Shown here in pieces: positions 1 to 13,917 of a stretch of 64,000 nt of DNA. Within the stretch, counting starts at the first letter, position 1, and each line of letters opens with the position of its first letter. The stretch comes from Rhodamnia argentea (Eukaryota > Streptophyta > Magnoliopsida > Myrtales > Myrtaceae): contig NC_063152.1 in NCBI RefSeq assembly GCF_020921035.1, positions 28,333,903 to 28,397,902 on the forward strand. Direction: 5' to 3'. The translations under genes and the position numbers were made by a program. Under the pieces are notes generated by a model. The model was given only the letters and a program-made list of their open reading frames with translations. It was not told the DNA's origin and made no database searches.

Positions 1-1176
1 CCTTCGGGTGATGGTGAGTTGATCCGATTACGACCGGCGGATTCTGGATTATCAAAAAAAAAAAAAAAGAAGCTTATTATGCCTTTCTATCCAATGGATA
101 GATAAAGGGGGAAGATAGAGTTTTTTATTTTTCTTATCGTTGAAAGGTAACCAATGCTTGATCGAATTGATCATGTCGTTTGGGAACGAAATTCATGAAT
201 CGTGCAAAAGAAAAAAGAAGAAGAAGAAGTTATTAACGAAAATATCATTACTTGGTTTTAAAAAAATACTTAGGCAACCAAAGTAAATGCAGCGGGATTT
301 TTCGCGCTACTGATTTTGGTCCTTTACCAAGAAAAATCTTACTCCATCGGGGAAAATGAAAAAATGAAAAATAAAAAAAATGGGGCCGTGTGAATTTTTT
401 TGAGGCGCCATAGGTTTGATGTGTAAAGGTTAGGCCGTAGATCCGTGCGCAGGTGAGTATTTTTGGAAGAGTCAAAAATGGGTCTGTGTCACGTGGTCCA
501 CGTGGCTCGGCGGAGGGCCCCACCCCCATGATGGGGGAGTCCCCAAAAAAATATCCCGTGGGGGGGGGACTCTCTCGACTCGAAGCGATTCGAGCTGGAA
601 GCTGTGTGACCCCGGACGGCGGACGCAACTGAATGGCCTGAACTCAAAAGTTGCATGGGGGGTTTTGCGGAGGCCTGAAAACGACGTCGTTCACTTATCT
701 CTTGCATATGGGACCCGCCTTGCTTCGCTGGAGGCCGTACCGACCTTATTGACTTATCCATTTCAATCCCTTTATTTATTTATTTATTTATTTTTTTCCC
801 CCTTTTTGCTGAAAGAATCAGTAATTTCATGTCAAGTGCGGCTACGCTATCTGCCACCAATTTAATGAACCCGGCACCTCGTTAGATCCCCCCGTCCCCC
901 CCGGCGCGCTCCCTCCTCCCCGGAATTAAGTTTTTTCCGTTCGGCCACTGCGTATCTCGCCCTTTCCGTGTCATCTTCCGCCGTCTTCGACGTTCTTGTT
1001 TATCTTAACGAGCATGCGCGCGTGTGTTTATACTCTTGCCAGACTTTAATCCTTTCGGTCCGCGAACACTTTCTTCTTGAGAACACTCGGAACAGAAGAA
1101 TCGCGCATCGACTACATAAGGTTTGATGAATAGCAGCAAGTTTAGATAGATGGCCCATCTATGGAGAGATTGCGCC
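1..1176. other. Intergenic, no gene recognised
   Basis: No reading frame here looks like a conserved protein. The stretch holds homopolymer runs (A-run near 53-68, G-run near 560) and a T/TA-rich patch near 775-800. Open frames on the minus strand around 248-761 have low-complexity composition and no family resemblance. I see nothing else I can support. Confidence 0.5.
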
Positions 1177-2099
1177 TGCTTGGTTCAGCATTTTCAAAGG
1201 GCTTTAGGACTCCAAAGTCCTTTCGCCAAATACAAATAGCGTTTGATTCGGTTCGGTTCGTTTTTTGCTCAACTTTGAGAAAATGCAATTGCATTTCTAA
1301 AAGCTCCTAAAGGCCTTTAGCCCAAAGTAGCTATGGCGGTACTTTGGAAAGTTGCATTTCCGAAATGCAACAAATTTTTTTTCTTTTAACTTTGTCACCT
1401 CCACTTATCGCCACCCGTCGCCGCCCGTTGACCGTGGCCCACCATCACCCCATCGACCGCCGCCACCGCTCACCACCTTCGCCCGTCAAGCGTCGCTCAC
1501 CACCGCCGCCCGTCAAGCGCCACTCACCACGCCGCCCCGTCGATTGCCGCTCACCACCACCGCTCGCCACCCGCCACTCGCCGCCGCCGTCCACCATGGC
1601 CCGTCGGCTGCCACCGGTCGCTCACATCATCGCCCGTCAACGCTCACCACCTCCCGTCAATCGTCGCCCGTCATCGCTCGTTGACTACCACTCGCCGCCG
1701 CCCACACCGCCGCCCGCCACCGCCGCCCGTCGCCCTCCATTGCCCGTCGACCGCCGCCCGCCGTCGCCCATTGACCGCCACAAGCCACTCACCACCGCCG
1801 CCCGTCGACTACCGCTCGCCATTGCCCATCAACCACCAACCGCCACTCACCGCTGCTAGTAGACCGTTGGCAATTGGCCAACGCAAGTAGTTTAATTTTT
1901 TTTAAATATTAATTTTTTTTCAAAAAGTAAAAATACTTTACAAAATATAATTTTCACCAAACAACATTTAAATCAAAGTTGCTTTCCAATGTATTTTTAA
2001 AATACACTTTACCAAACATTACTTACATTTTGAAAATACGGTTTAGCCCGGAGATATTTATATTTTCTCAAAAACATTTTCCCAAAGCTGAACCAAACA
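1177..2099. mobile_element. Non-autonomous inverted-repeat element with a GC-rich core
   Basis: The left end reads TGCTTGGTTCAGCATTTT and the right end, reverse-complemented, reads TGTTTGGTTCAGCTTT, so the termini form a short imperfect inverted repeat of about 15 bp. Just inside are further A/T-rich matches to AAAATG/CATTTT. The core at about 1400-1855 is very different in composition: a degenerate array of units of the type CGCCCGTCGACCGCC and CTCACCACC, open in all three forward frames and translating to Pro/Arg/His-rich low-complexity sequence. No transposase is encoded. I could not define a clear target-site duplication, so the boundaries are approximate. Confidence 0.4.
1400..1856. repeat. 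Degenerate CCG/CAC-rich tandem repeat
   Basis: Short units resembling CGCCCGTCGNCCGC and CGCTCACCACC repeat with variation for about 450 bp. Being open in several frames at once is expected from stop-poor GC-rich repeats and is not evidence of a gene. Confidence 0.6.
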
Positions 2100-2107
2100 T
2101 GCCCATT

Positions 2108-4001
2108 ATTTGCGGTCGCTCGGTAGATAACACCTCGAGATTTTTTTATTATTATTATCTTTTGTTAGGGATTAACCCCGGGATTGCCAATTAGGAAACT
2201 TCCCCATCTTCAAAAAAGGCTCACACTTTCACCGGAAAAATGGGTCCGGGACCCGACCCAATCAGATCATGCTCACGCCCGAGCATCTCCATGCACGACC
2301 ACGAATTATAGTGGGTGGGGTCAGAGCTTTCCCATGAGGAAACTTGTTGTTTTATGCGAGACTGGATTGCTCTCCGCAAAACCCTAATCAGAATTCCTTG
2401 TTCCCCATAGCCAAACAGCGAATTCTGGGGCGTCTGAGCGAATGAAGCATCAGCGGTCAGCTGATATTCATGCTTGGCTTGAAACAGTTTTTTGAGGCTC
2501 ATGAGAGCTTGGATAGTAGAGGGCAAATAAGAGAATATTCCGCAAATACCATTTATCTAATTTCCTAATCTCGAACCAAGAGAGACAACCTGGAATGACT
2601 CGTCATTGCATGTGATCCATCCCTTTGAATTTGATAATATGGACACTTGGGCTCTTCTGACATTACCTTAAACCTACGCGGACGAGCCTGAAAGAAAGAA
2701 AAAAGCTCGGAGTCGACGAAACTCCGTTCATTTTATCAATTTACTTTTGGCGACCCATAAGGTCAACGAACTTTCTGATGCAACAGAACGGCAATTAGAA
2801 TTTTCTTGCCAAAAGACTGCGGGTAGTTGCTATTCCAGATGGCATTTCCCGGTCAAACTCGTGGAACGACCACCAACCGCAACCCTAATCTCCCCTCGTT
2901 TCTCTCCTTATCTGGAAAATGAATTTAAAGGAGGAAAAGAAGAGATCTGGAGAGGAGAGAGGTGATCCCTTCCCTTTCACACACGGAGGGAAAGTGGCGT
3001 AGAAAAGAAGGGAGCTCCTATCGCATTTGGGTTGAGATCCTTTGAAGCAGCTGTTCACTTGCAGCGCTTATAAGGCAACAGACCGAAAATTGGCATCCGT
3101 AGAATTCTCCAACATGTACGGTAGTCCATGCGGACGTTTGACTCGTGTCGGGTCGTTTGTTGACTTGTTTTACTAGAAACTCTTTTGCGGACGTTCCGGT
3201 GTTGATGCTGCTTCGACATTAGTCATTAATTCCCCGCGAAAAAGATGAGAAGCCATTACGTCGCGGGCACTCCCCTGTCGAGCGTCAATAAAAAGATTTG
3301 TCTATCCAAACGGGCTTTTACAGATCAAGGCGATGCCTTCGGCTAAGGAACACCGACTAGTCTCTAAGTAATGATGGCCCAAAAGTCAATTTCCCGAGGT
3401 TTCATGTTTCTCGAATTGGACTATAGGAGGTCGTCTTTGATGCGTAAGTTTCACCACATATACTGAAATTCAGGGAAATTGCATCGAACCCGCATGCTAG
3501 AGTTTCGCTTGCGTGCGTCTATAAACTTGATCATATAGACCAAAGATCACCTTTTGTGAATCTGTTTGCTCAGAGAGGTCATAGAGGAAGCCTGTTAGTC
3601 ATAAAACTGAAGTATTCGTGCTGTCATGAAAATTCAACGTACTGTCGTGCAAACTCTGCAGTTGTCTGTCTCTATAAGCATAGAATCACATAATCACACA
3701 GCATCGTCATCATACTTCCTGGTACTGTGCATTTGGTTGTTCATGAATAGCTGCTTATCACCTGGGCTGGATCTAAAACATCCATGACAAGTAGAAGGTC
3801 AATCGTATTTCTCACCACCTTTAGGAACCCCCCCGTACAAGAGAAATTATCTAGGCACCCCAGTAGCAACTACACTGGCTCATCAATTCACTTCAGAACA
3901 CTGCACCAGATAAGCCAAGGTCAGAAAAGACAATTCCATATCATCAAAAAAGTTTTGCCTCCTCTTAATTAACTCAGATCAGGTAACCGCTGCGAGCTTT
4001 T
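2108..4001. other. Intergenic region downstream of the SYP71-like gene
   Basis: No conserved coding sequence is visible. The right part (from about 3600) should hold the 3' untranslated region and polyadenylation signals of the minus-strand syntaxin gene that ends at 4060 or 4002. The left part shows mixed composition and no repeat ends that I can define. Confidence 0.45.
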
Positions 4002-4059
4002 TCAAAGAAACAGCCTGTCCAAGACAAATTATTGCTAAATATAAAGTGAATGGAACAAC

Positions 4060-6868
4060 TTACTTGTACAAGTAAGCTGCTATGCCGAGAATTATACACA
4101 GAAGAACGATATCAAGGCAGAAGTTGCGACTGGACCTCAGCTGACATGATTTGGAAAAGATAAATAGAGAAAACAAGAATTTAACAACAGTAACCTTGCT
4201 CTATTCACTATGTAAACGAATGAGAAATAATCTGATGCTTTGCAGAACTTTAAAAGAGCACATTTACCTGAGTAACTGTATCCTTAAGCCTCCTGTTAGT
4301 GTTTTTCAGCTCAGAGGCTGCCCTGTCAACCTGCACTATTTGAAAATTAATGGTGGGTCCCCGAGTACCTTCCACAAGTATATTGCAGATGACATAAATA
4401 ATTCGATACGTAAACCATAGACATGCTGTAAATAATATGGTATTCATAATGCAAAGGGAAAACTTATCTGCCCCCCAAATTCTGGTAAAAATAGAAATTC
4501 CCTCTATCAAAAGACCAAACCTCTGCATCTGTGGAAAGCCCACCTTTTGGGAAGGCAAACTAGTCTATATGCATCTAAAAGTAAGTTCCTTTAGACTAAA
4601 TTTGCATTCAGAACTCACAAATAATGGAGTAAAAGTCACTTATTGGGGCGCCAAAGCCTGGGTTCTTTGAAGGATGAGAATTTGTGATATGGGCCCAAAA
4701 ATAAAAATCCCCAAATAACAAATAGACAAAATGACCTCTTGAAGAGGATATTGAACCATGGGGCAAAGGACACTTTCATTTTACAGGCCAATTTTTTTTC
4801 ATGGAAAATTCTATCTGCCTTGCTGCACAACATGGTGAAAAAGCAATCCACCTGAAAGGAATTGTAACTGCATGAATTTTCTTAAAATCCTAATCATCTA
4901 AAGTTTCCCTCGCATCCTAATGAGTAGTAATGCATATCAGTCCTGAGATCAGTGGCCCTGTTCCCATAGAACTACATTAATTTAGGGGATAAAAAACAGA
5001 GAAGCAAATTATGACCTTTTCATCTATTTCATCCATCAGAGGTGCCTGCCTGTCAAATTCCTGCACCAAATGGGAGGATTAGCAATAACTCTAGCAATAA
5101 CAGGTTCTTTCACTTCAGTTTCGACAAAAAGTACAGACCTCATTCATGTCCCCGGCCATGTTTTTCAGTGTGTCCAATCCTTCGGCAATGACATCTAAGC
5201 CTTCATCCTGTATGAAGCCAAAAGGATCTGTTCTATCACAATTTTCACTTTTTAAAGTCCTGCAAACTTTACATACTGATTACTCCTGCTGGAATTGTTA
5301 AATGAGACAAAACCTAATCCAAAATCAATAGAAGCTTAAGGTTCATTGGGCACTGGACTTACTTAAAGGTGATCAGAAACGCGGATACAACGAAATCTTT
5401 GGACATTTATCACCTAATTCACTACACGTGATCCATTGGGTTGAATATATAATTCCGCAACAAATCAAGCGAGCAGAAGCATAAAAGCAGCTATAAGGAA
5501 GGCCAGATGCTCAAACCATAGAGTAGTTCTCCAAATTATATGCAACTAAAACAGAAAGCCATTTTCAGGAAAGTCAGTCCATAAAATTATTCTGTGTCTA
5601 CAAGTAGTTGTTAAGGACAAGAGTGAGAAAAAGCTTTCAGGAACCATAGTCTTATAAGATTTTCAGCACGAAGGCACGATATGGGATAGAGGTATTAGTT
5701 AACCACATCAAATGAAGAATTGACACCTATCTGTATTATCACACACTAGAAGAATCATAGCATTTCCTTCCAACTAAATGGCAAAGAAAATTACCTGTTT
5801 CATTCTCCTCATCTCGTACTCCTGCCTAAACCTATCCGACTCTTCAGTTTGCTGATGATACTCACTACCAAATTTCCTGTCTGTTAAATATTTCATTCCA
5901 CAGCAAAAAGACTTACTTGAAGATGATAAGGAAATGACAAGTTCTCCACATGCACTAATTGGCAAAGTTGTGAATCTTCACCTGAAGTTGAGTCAAATTT
6001 AATTCCTGTGCGTGAGGTTGAACCAGCAGAACCACCGTTTTGTCCGGATACACCAGCAGTTCCATCTGGAATTGCTTCTATCCTATCTTTCAATGCAGAG
6101 GCCAAATCACTTCGAGCCTCGAGCTCTTCTCTTGAAAGCCCCTTGACCTACATATTGACTAGTGTAAGACCCCCTAGAATTTTGCGAGCCCACCATCAAC
6201 CCATGTTTGGTAGCCAGAGCCATGGACCCTTTTATTTTTTATCACTCCAATATATTCCTACAGGAAATTCGATATGTAACCTTCGACTCTATTCGATAAC
6301 GTGATAAACTTTCACCGAACCACTGAACTCAGATCTTAAGATGACAATCGCTTACTATTTACCACTCCGGGCAAGTTGACGCGGAATCGTAAGTATATCA
6401 TCCATTAGACAGAGGAAAAGCAAAAACCTTTTTGAAAGCTAGTCTCTGCAACTTCGGGAGTTCCTCAAGCAACCGCGACTTCGTTCGACGAATCTCCGCG
6501 TTCATCGCAATCACAGTCGCTCTATTCTTCTCTGTCGCCGCCAATTCCGATTTCTACGCGCAAAATCAAAATAAAATAAAATCATGAATTCCCACCGCCT
6601 GATCAGAGAGGTACCCGGCTAAATTAAACTCTGAAATTTCCAATTTCTACACACTCTACCGAGCAACGACCAACCACGATGAATCCTACATGAGTTGCTA
6701 CGTAATAATAACCTGGACGGCGGCGTCGACGTCGGCCTCTACGGCGGCGTAGAGGCGAGCGAAAGCATCTTCCCCGGAGACGTTGAGTTCCTTCTGCTTG
6801 TCGAGGTCGTACTTGTCGTACTTCTGGCAAATCGCGTCGACCCTGGTGATCAAGTCGATCACGCTCAT
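4060..6868 (-). CDS. SYP71: SYP71-like Qc-SNARE syntaxin
   Basis: Plant-specific SYP7 family Qc-SNARE, a tail-anchored membrane-fusion protein of the ER, plasma membrane and endomembrane system. Coding exons on the minus strand: 6868-6713, 6553-6428, 6147-5982, 5880-5795, 5207-5139, 5060-5016, 4330-4268, 4140-4060. All have GT-AG introns and joined frames, giving 263 aa (family about 266). The start MSVIDLITRVDAICQKYDKYD is typical of the family. The SNARE motif runs from about residue 165 (FRQEYEMRRMKQDEG) to 240, with the central glutamine at about 206 in FDRQAPLMDEID. A C-terminal membrane anchor (CLDIVLLCIILGIAAYLY) lies at about 245-262. The last codons AAG TAA overlap a perfect donor (GTAAGT). 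Splicing from there to 4014 would replace the end with three residues and a stop at 4002, giving 266 aa. Family identification is firm; the exact C-terminus is open. Confidence 0.93.
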
Positions 6869-9787
6869 CTTGAAGAGAAGCGATCGTCCCCGCGAGCTCT
6901 GATTTCCCAAGCCGGAGATGTTTTCGGTTAAGAGTGGAAAAAGGAGCAAAGACAGGGAAAGGGACGAGGAGAGACGGAGAGAGCGAGAAGCAGAAGAAGG
7001 TGGTAACCGCGGCAACTCTACGAGGCCCTACGGTCAGCGTACTGGTGACGTGTAGGTTTGACTTTTATGCCAATTGCCGCCGCTGGATTGGCGCCATGTG
7101 TGTTCTAGATGTATTGGTAGGATGATTTAACGGTGGAGATTGCTTGAGTTCGGTAAACTTGAAAATGAACAATGTACTTCTTAAGCATGTGTTTGCTTCG
7201 TGAAAACAAGAATTTGTCAACGTTAATAGAGAAAATTTAAAACATGCAAGGTTATGTTTATTTCAACCTATTGATTTAGATCGCAATTGGATTTGCTCTT
7301 CTTCCGGTGATTTTAGGTTCGAGCGTTGTTCGAAATACTTGAGCTTGGCATAGAGAAGAGTATGCTCTTAAAATCGCCTCAGTAGTTGAACCAATCAAAG
7401 TTCGTAAAAATTGATTCGAATATTACCTGATCGCTACACTATATTTTTCATGTTAATAATGTATGATTTTCTTGTACAAAAAAAATTCAAAAGGCGGTCC
7501 CTTTTCAATTTAGTTATGTAGTTACATTTAAAACCATTCTTTCTTTTTCTATTATATATGGTCGAGAATATTTTTCAGAAGTTGAACTTGCAGATTTTCA
7601 ATAGAGTTCAAAATCTAAAATTGAACTTGCTATTTTATATATATAAAGGTCATTGAGATCTCGGTGCAAACAGTTTAAGATATGGATGTGTTTAAAATGT
7701 GTATAGTAAGTTTAAAATGTACGTTGTAACAGTCCTTTCTCCCCAATCACGAGATGTTTGATGTCTTCATATTGCTCGACTAATCTCAACTTACCATTAT
7801 ATTTCCGCAATCAATAATCACAAGAGCACATGCATCATGCTCCTAAGGCAAAAATATAAAAGAGGAGAAGCCGAATTCGCTTTGTCCGTTTGAAAAATAG
7901 TTTTTGATAACTAAAAAGACTTGATTATTTCTCTTTCCAAGAAAAGCTACAACAACATTCTAGAGGCGCGAACGATTTGGACATGACTTCGAATAATCAT
8001 AACTACCCATAATTTTTTCCTCCCACGTTTGAGGTGTTCAATGGTATCATTGTTAGTCTCTACCCTGTGGGCGGACGTCGAATTGATTCACGGGTTAGAG
8101 GCCCACCAAGACCGGGCCTCACTGGGGTAGGCCCACCAACACTGGGCCGAGATTCCTCAAGTTCTTTTGGACCGGATTGTTGATCAGGTTAAGCCCGAGC
8201 TCCAGTTGGGTCCACGCTGGGATATCTTACTATCTTCTTAATTTGCTTTCTTTTCACTTCAAAATGAGTGAGTGCGAAGGCGTGCTAATTGCTATGCACT
8301 TGGGATTTGCCTTCAATGGACAAAAGCTAGAAGACAACAACCTCTCACCTAACTTTTTTATTTTAAAGATGACTTTGATATGAGTCATATAATACGGCCA
8401 TTGATTTGGAAAGAGAGGCCAAATCAATACAAAAAGATGATGGCAATGCGATATGGCTTCGTCGCCAGCATGCAACTTATTTAGTTTAATTAAACATGAA
8501 ACGGACTTTAGGATGTAGCGAGCATACCAACTCTTGTTTCTTTTTCTTCTTCTCTCTTTCTCTCTTTTACGGAAGGTTTTGCACTCGAGGAGGCGACAAA
8601 TCAAGCGTTCGATCAATGTCTGATCGAGTAGAATTCAAACACAAAGTCGCATGGATCCGATCGCAATGTGTTTTGATACGTCTGATCTCCCGAACGCCTA
8701 ATCGTTTTATCGCTTTCACTACTTTTTAGGCTTTTCGCTTATTACAAGTACAAATGATGGCCGAATATGTAATTCGGTTATTGAGTACACTTAATTTGGC
8801 ATACATCTAAATGCATCTCATTTGTGTGTATTAAGAAAATTCTACTTCTTACACTTGACCTATTGCCAATAAGCTTTGGCCAATACTAGGCTAAGAAGAA
8901 TTTAGTAGCGACATCCGCAAAAATATTCATCAAGTTTTAGCCATGTCGTTAGAGCCTAGTAAGAGATCACACCGTGATCGATCTGCGTACACGTCTATTA
9001 AAAATAAATGGACAAAGCTTCTCGTCTCTTCCATTCCATAGCTTGCCTCTTTTTTTGCCACATCATGCCATTAGTCCGGTTCATGAACCAACATTTTTGG
9101 TCGAGAAGTGTTACTACCACATTGCCATTTTGAGAAAAATTGGAATTAAAGGGTGGTCATGTAATTTTCCAATTCCATCCTTCTCCGTCTCTAATACGAT
9201 AACAAAAAAGAGAAAAAAAAAAAGAAGAATACTAATATGAGAAAGCGGCGGTCGTCAGTCAAGTCAGCAAATAATTTTGTTTAATCAATCTCCCCGACAA
9301 AAAAAATTAAGTTAAAAAAAAAAAAAACAAAACATTCCCAAATGCTCCCAAGGAAAATTCCCCGGCCATCGTCCGGTCTTATATTTTCCAGAAAAAATAA
9401 TGCAAGAACAAGCCCTTTCAGTTTCCGCAACCCTACTCTCACTTCTGTGCAGTTCCTCCCACGCGCCAACGATAGCTCTCTCGAGGCTTGCACGTCGGAT
9501 CGCGCGGAGCCACCTTCTCTCAGCGCGTGGCGCACTGACTCCGAGAAAAAACAGCAGTCAAAAGCTCACGCCAATTCTGAATTAAAAAAAAAAAAAGACA
9601 AAACGACTCGATCGCTCTAAAATAATTAAGCTTGAATAATTAATTAGGAAAAAAAAAATCCGCAGAAATTAATCAAGTATCAGGACCGAAAGCCTCTCTT
9701 CACTTGTCGTTTCATTCCCGATCCCCTCCTAAATCCCCGTCCTTTCCAGTTCCGTACACAAAAGTGCTGCTCTGCGAGTCGCCGGAG
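6869..9787. other. Divergent intergenic region between the SYP71-like and TMEM8-like genes
   Basis: The first 100-150 bp should be the CT-rich (on the minus strand) 5' leader of the syntaxin gene, and the last few hundred the leader of the TMEM8-like gene. Between them the DNA is AT-rich with no conserved reading frame. A GC-richer patch at about 8060-8170 contains two imperfect copies of GGCCCACCAA followed by a GGGCC-type motif. No TATA box was assigned with confidence. Confidence 0.5.
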
Positions 9788-12700
9788 ATGGCTCGTCGGT
9801 CGGTCGCTTCGCCGTCTTCCTCTCGCGTCCCGACCGGGCTCCTGCTCGTGCTGATCTCCTGCGTGTCCGCGTGCTGTTCTTCGCTCGATTCCGACCTGAA
9901 CACGTTCACCGCCTCGAGCTTCAGCTATCCCGAGACTAGGCTCAGGCCTTACGACCTCCGTTACATAAGAGGTGCGTTTGCGTGTCTGCGACATGCGATT
10001 GATGGGAGTGATCTTTCGAGCTTCAGTGTGTTCGATTGTTCGATCGACGGCTTTTGCGGTTCGCGAGTGATCGTGATGGTTTTTTGTGCAAATTTTCGCT
10101 TTCCGTTGAAGAACTTTTTAAGCTTACGCGTCTCTCCCGCTTTATAGATAGGCAAGCTTACCTGCACACGTATCTTCACATGCTGAGCGTCTTCTGAAAA
10201 TAAAAGATGAAAGTGAAGATTCATACGGTTGGACTATTGGTCGTAGATCCTGTAATCTTTCTGACTGCGTGATATTAACGTTATTCTTCAACTTTAGATC
10301 TTGCTTCTTCTTTTTTTCAATAGAGATGCTTGTCTTTTATTCTGTTGTATTCATTTGCATAGTCAATTTGAAAGTCTATATGGATGACAGAAAAAGATAA
10401 AAGCTGTGCCCACCTTAACCTGAAAACATCAAAGTATTTTCTGATTAGTCTTAATTCATCTCGTCATTTCCGAGCACTTTTTTGAATCAACAAACTGTCT
10501 GTATATAAGACAGACATGGGTATTTGGTTATTCAGACACCTCCATGTGTGATATTATATGTTACTTTTTTTTTTTTTTTTTGGGTGTTGAAGATGTAAAT
10601 ATTATATAGCAGATCCCCCAATATTATATGTTACTTCATAAGCGAGAACAGAAGTGTTGATCTCAAACACTTGCATTACCGTGTATTTAGTACTATATCC
10701 GGTGACTAGGGAGATCCTACGTTATTCAAGTTTGACTAACTGGTTAGGTTGCATCTTTTATGATGAGGAGACATGTTGCATCTTAAGAATGTCAGACCTC
10801 TCTTAAAAAATTGAGAGTTATGTTATAAATTGCTCTGTACTCTCTCCATTTTGGAGCACACGATCCTGGGGAAATTACTATGCTCTACCAAATGTTTCCC
10901 TTTGCTTATTCACTAAAGAGCCACTCTAAAGTCGGATCACCGTGCTTTCTTGCTTTGAGATGCTGAATCTGATGAAAAAGATGGCTCAGTTTTGGCCCCT
11001 TTTCTTTTGAGTTTGTCAAACGTGACTTTGAAATGTTGAAGAGAGATTGAATTAACTATTTATACTTGTTTTATGTAAGTATTTTTATTATTGTGTAATT
11101 GAATGTTTGCTTTCTGTAAAACATTTTATTAGATTTCTTTATGTTTTGTATTGTATCTTGTTTCAGTTGATTTACCTCCGTGGTTCTCCTCACTGTCCAT
11201 CACGTTGGAATCAGATGTAGACCTTGTAAGTGTGCCAATCAAATTTGAGAAGCATGAGTATAGCAGTTAAATAAACTGGCTTGGTTTTCTTCTTTGAAGT
11301 TCGTTCCAATAATTCAAATCTCTGTGCCTGATTTATTTTGATTTATCAGTGTACAATCACTCGCACAAAGTCTCAAACTTAAAGAAAAGGCTATAAACTC
11401 TTTTTGATTCCCAACTATTAGTCTGTGTTCCCTTTTTCAAATTCCACTATTATATTTCAATCTCGTGATTCATAATTCTTCCTCTAAGGGCAGATTTTAG
11501 GGTGTCAGCTGCTTCGCCATATGTCAGAACATGCAATCCTCTTTCTTTCTTTTTCTTTTTCTTGTTTTTAACTACAGCTGTTTCTTACCTGACCTCGCTC
11601 CTGCGTGTATGTTATGAGCAGGGAATAGAGAGCATAGAACAAGTTCCCAAAGGCACTCTGCCCATGATATGCTTTAGAGAAGGCAGTCCTCCTCTTCCAG
11701 ATGTCTCCAACACTTCAGTAAATGGATTAGGTAAATGCGAGCTTGACAGGTTGGGCGGAAAATGTCTTTTGAGCTATTTTAGATGCTCATCAATTAGATT
11801 TCATGAAACCTCGATTCTTTCATGCTAAGTTTCTTCTTACTAAGTTTTCGATTGTAACTGGTCTTTTCACATGCGTTATATAGGGTTAGACTCCCAATCC
11901 TGTTTCCTGTCATATTTGTTTCTCCTTTATTTTCCATATGGTTTATGCGTTTATGTTTCTTTTGTGGATTTGCTATGTTCTTCTTTTTGCAGTTTTGGGT
12001 TCATTATCGAATCAATCCATTGAATGGATACAAGGACTGCAGAATGTGGAGCAGTGCTATCCTATGCAGAAGAACATAACCATTAGGTTAACTAATGAGC
12101 AGGTTTATTACGTCTTCACATTGCATTTTTCATGTGAACTTGCAGTTTTCTGTTCAAATAAAAGAATAGCTGCATTTTGTTTTATGACAACTCTGTATTT
12201 GAGCCATAATCTGCACGTTTTCCAATATTTCATATTACATGCACATATGCATCTGTATACATGTGGTTTAAAATAGGTAACTGGTTTGCTATAGTCAGCA
12301 GAATCAACTCATCATGTTCTGTTCAGATATCCTCAGGTGTGTGGTACTTTGGTCTTTTCAACGGCATTGGACCTATGAGGACACAATCGAAGATGGTGAC
12401 CCTCGATTCTTTTTTCTTTTTTCACCTGTCTCTTATATCATTTGTTATGGACACAATCAAAGATGGTACTTTGCATATGTTAGCATTTCTTCAGCTAGAA
12501 GTAGGTTTAGAAAGAAAATTTATAGACTTATTTTCCAATTAAAATATATTCGTATGAGAACACGATGCAAACTGAAATTCTAACTTGATAAAGATTAGAT
12601 GATGAGATCGTGTTAATGACTGTAGAATCTTAGATGCCCATTGTTCTTTACAGAGGTGGTAGATGGTCAATGCTGTTGCTGTTGTTGATATTTCCTGTTC

Positions 12701-13877
12701 GCTTCCGACATAGTTATGTGTTAAGAGTACCGGAAAATCATTAGAGACTCTAATTTCTGCTGGAACAGTTGAACCTGTACCAGGTTCCATCGGGAATCTC
12801 ATAGGGAGAGAAACATACTCAATGTAGTGGTGTTCCCTGGTAAAGTATAGACTTGTTATGTGAATGAGGACAAAAGAGTTTACCTTTATAAACATTTTTT
12901 AAACCCTTTATAGCCTTCCTGAAAGCAGCTTCCTTTCCTTATAAGAGATAGAAACAACCCCTCTCCCTGCCCCTACCCCCTCCCTCCAAGCAAAAGGAAA
13001 AATAAACAAATGAATAAACAAAGAAAAAGGGAAACAAGAAGGAAAAAAAAAAAAAAGAAACCCCAAAAGATTTTTAAAAAGTAAAACGGTAACATGTCTA
13101 TTTGCGTAGCTTCTCTGATCTCCAGGAATGCGGAAATAGGTTTGTCTTCATGATTCCTCACATTAGCTCTTATTTTTTAGAACTTTCATGCCAATTTTCG
13201 ATGATAATGATTATTGTCATTGTCAATCGATGATGTGCAACTGAACCTGGTACTGCAGATTGTCCGAGGACCAGCCTACTCATTCAGTGCCAATGTAAGT
13301 GTTGAAGGTTGTAAGGCCTCTGGAATGTGGGGCCAGAATTGCAACCAGACGGTTGACTCGCTTCCCTGTTCTCCTTTGGACAGCTCTAATATCATGGGAA
13401 GTCTCCCATATGTCAGTTACAACCAGACAAGGGGAAGTGTGCTGTCCTGCAAAAGTTCTTTTCAGACTTCTTGCTTTAGGAACAATGAAGTGAAAGTTTA
13501 CACAGTGGACATAGTGGAAATGTCAGAAGAATTGTCCATCATTGCGAAAAATCTCAGCTTTAGCTCAGCATTGTCGAGTAACACAGGGAGTGTTGGTAAT
13601 TTTAGTTTATTGTGTCTTGCACGGTATGGCGGAATAGCTTCAGCAGCACTCAATGATTATTCTGGTACTCTTGATGGAGAACCTTTTGTCATTCAGTTGC
13701 CCAGGGTTGGTCGTTGGTTCATAACGATTTTATCAGCTAATCTCTCGATAGATCAGGGTGGAATCAAGGTATCGAACATGACAGTATGTTATTCTTTGGA
13801 AGTGCAAATAGCTGAATGTTCTGTAGCCAAGGCTGGACCAAACTGTATGTGGGAGAAGTATGTGCTTCAGGTGAGGC

Positions 13878-13917
<40 letters not shown>

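Noticed and set aside
1344-1859. Pro/Arg/His-rich open frames (three overlapping forward frames)
   Set aside because: They arise from a stop-poor CCG/CAC tandem repeat inside an inverted-repeat element; being open in all frames at once and lacking any conserved domain argues against a gene.
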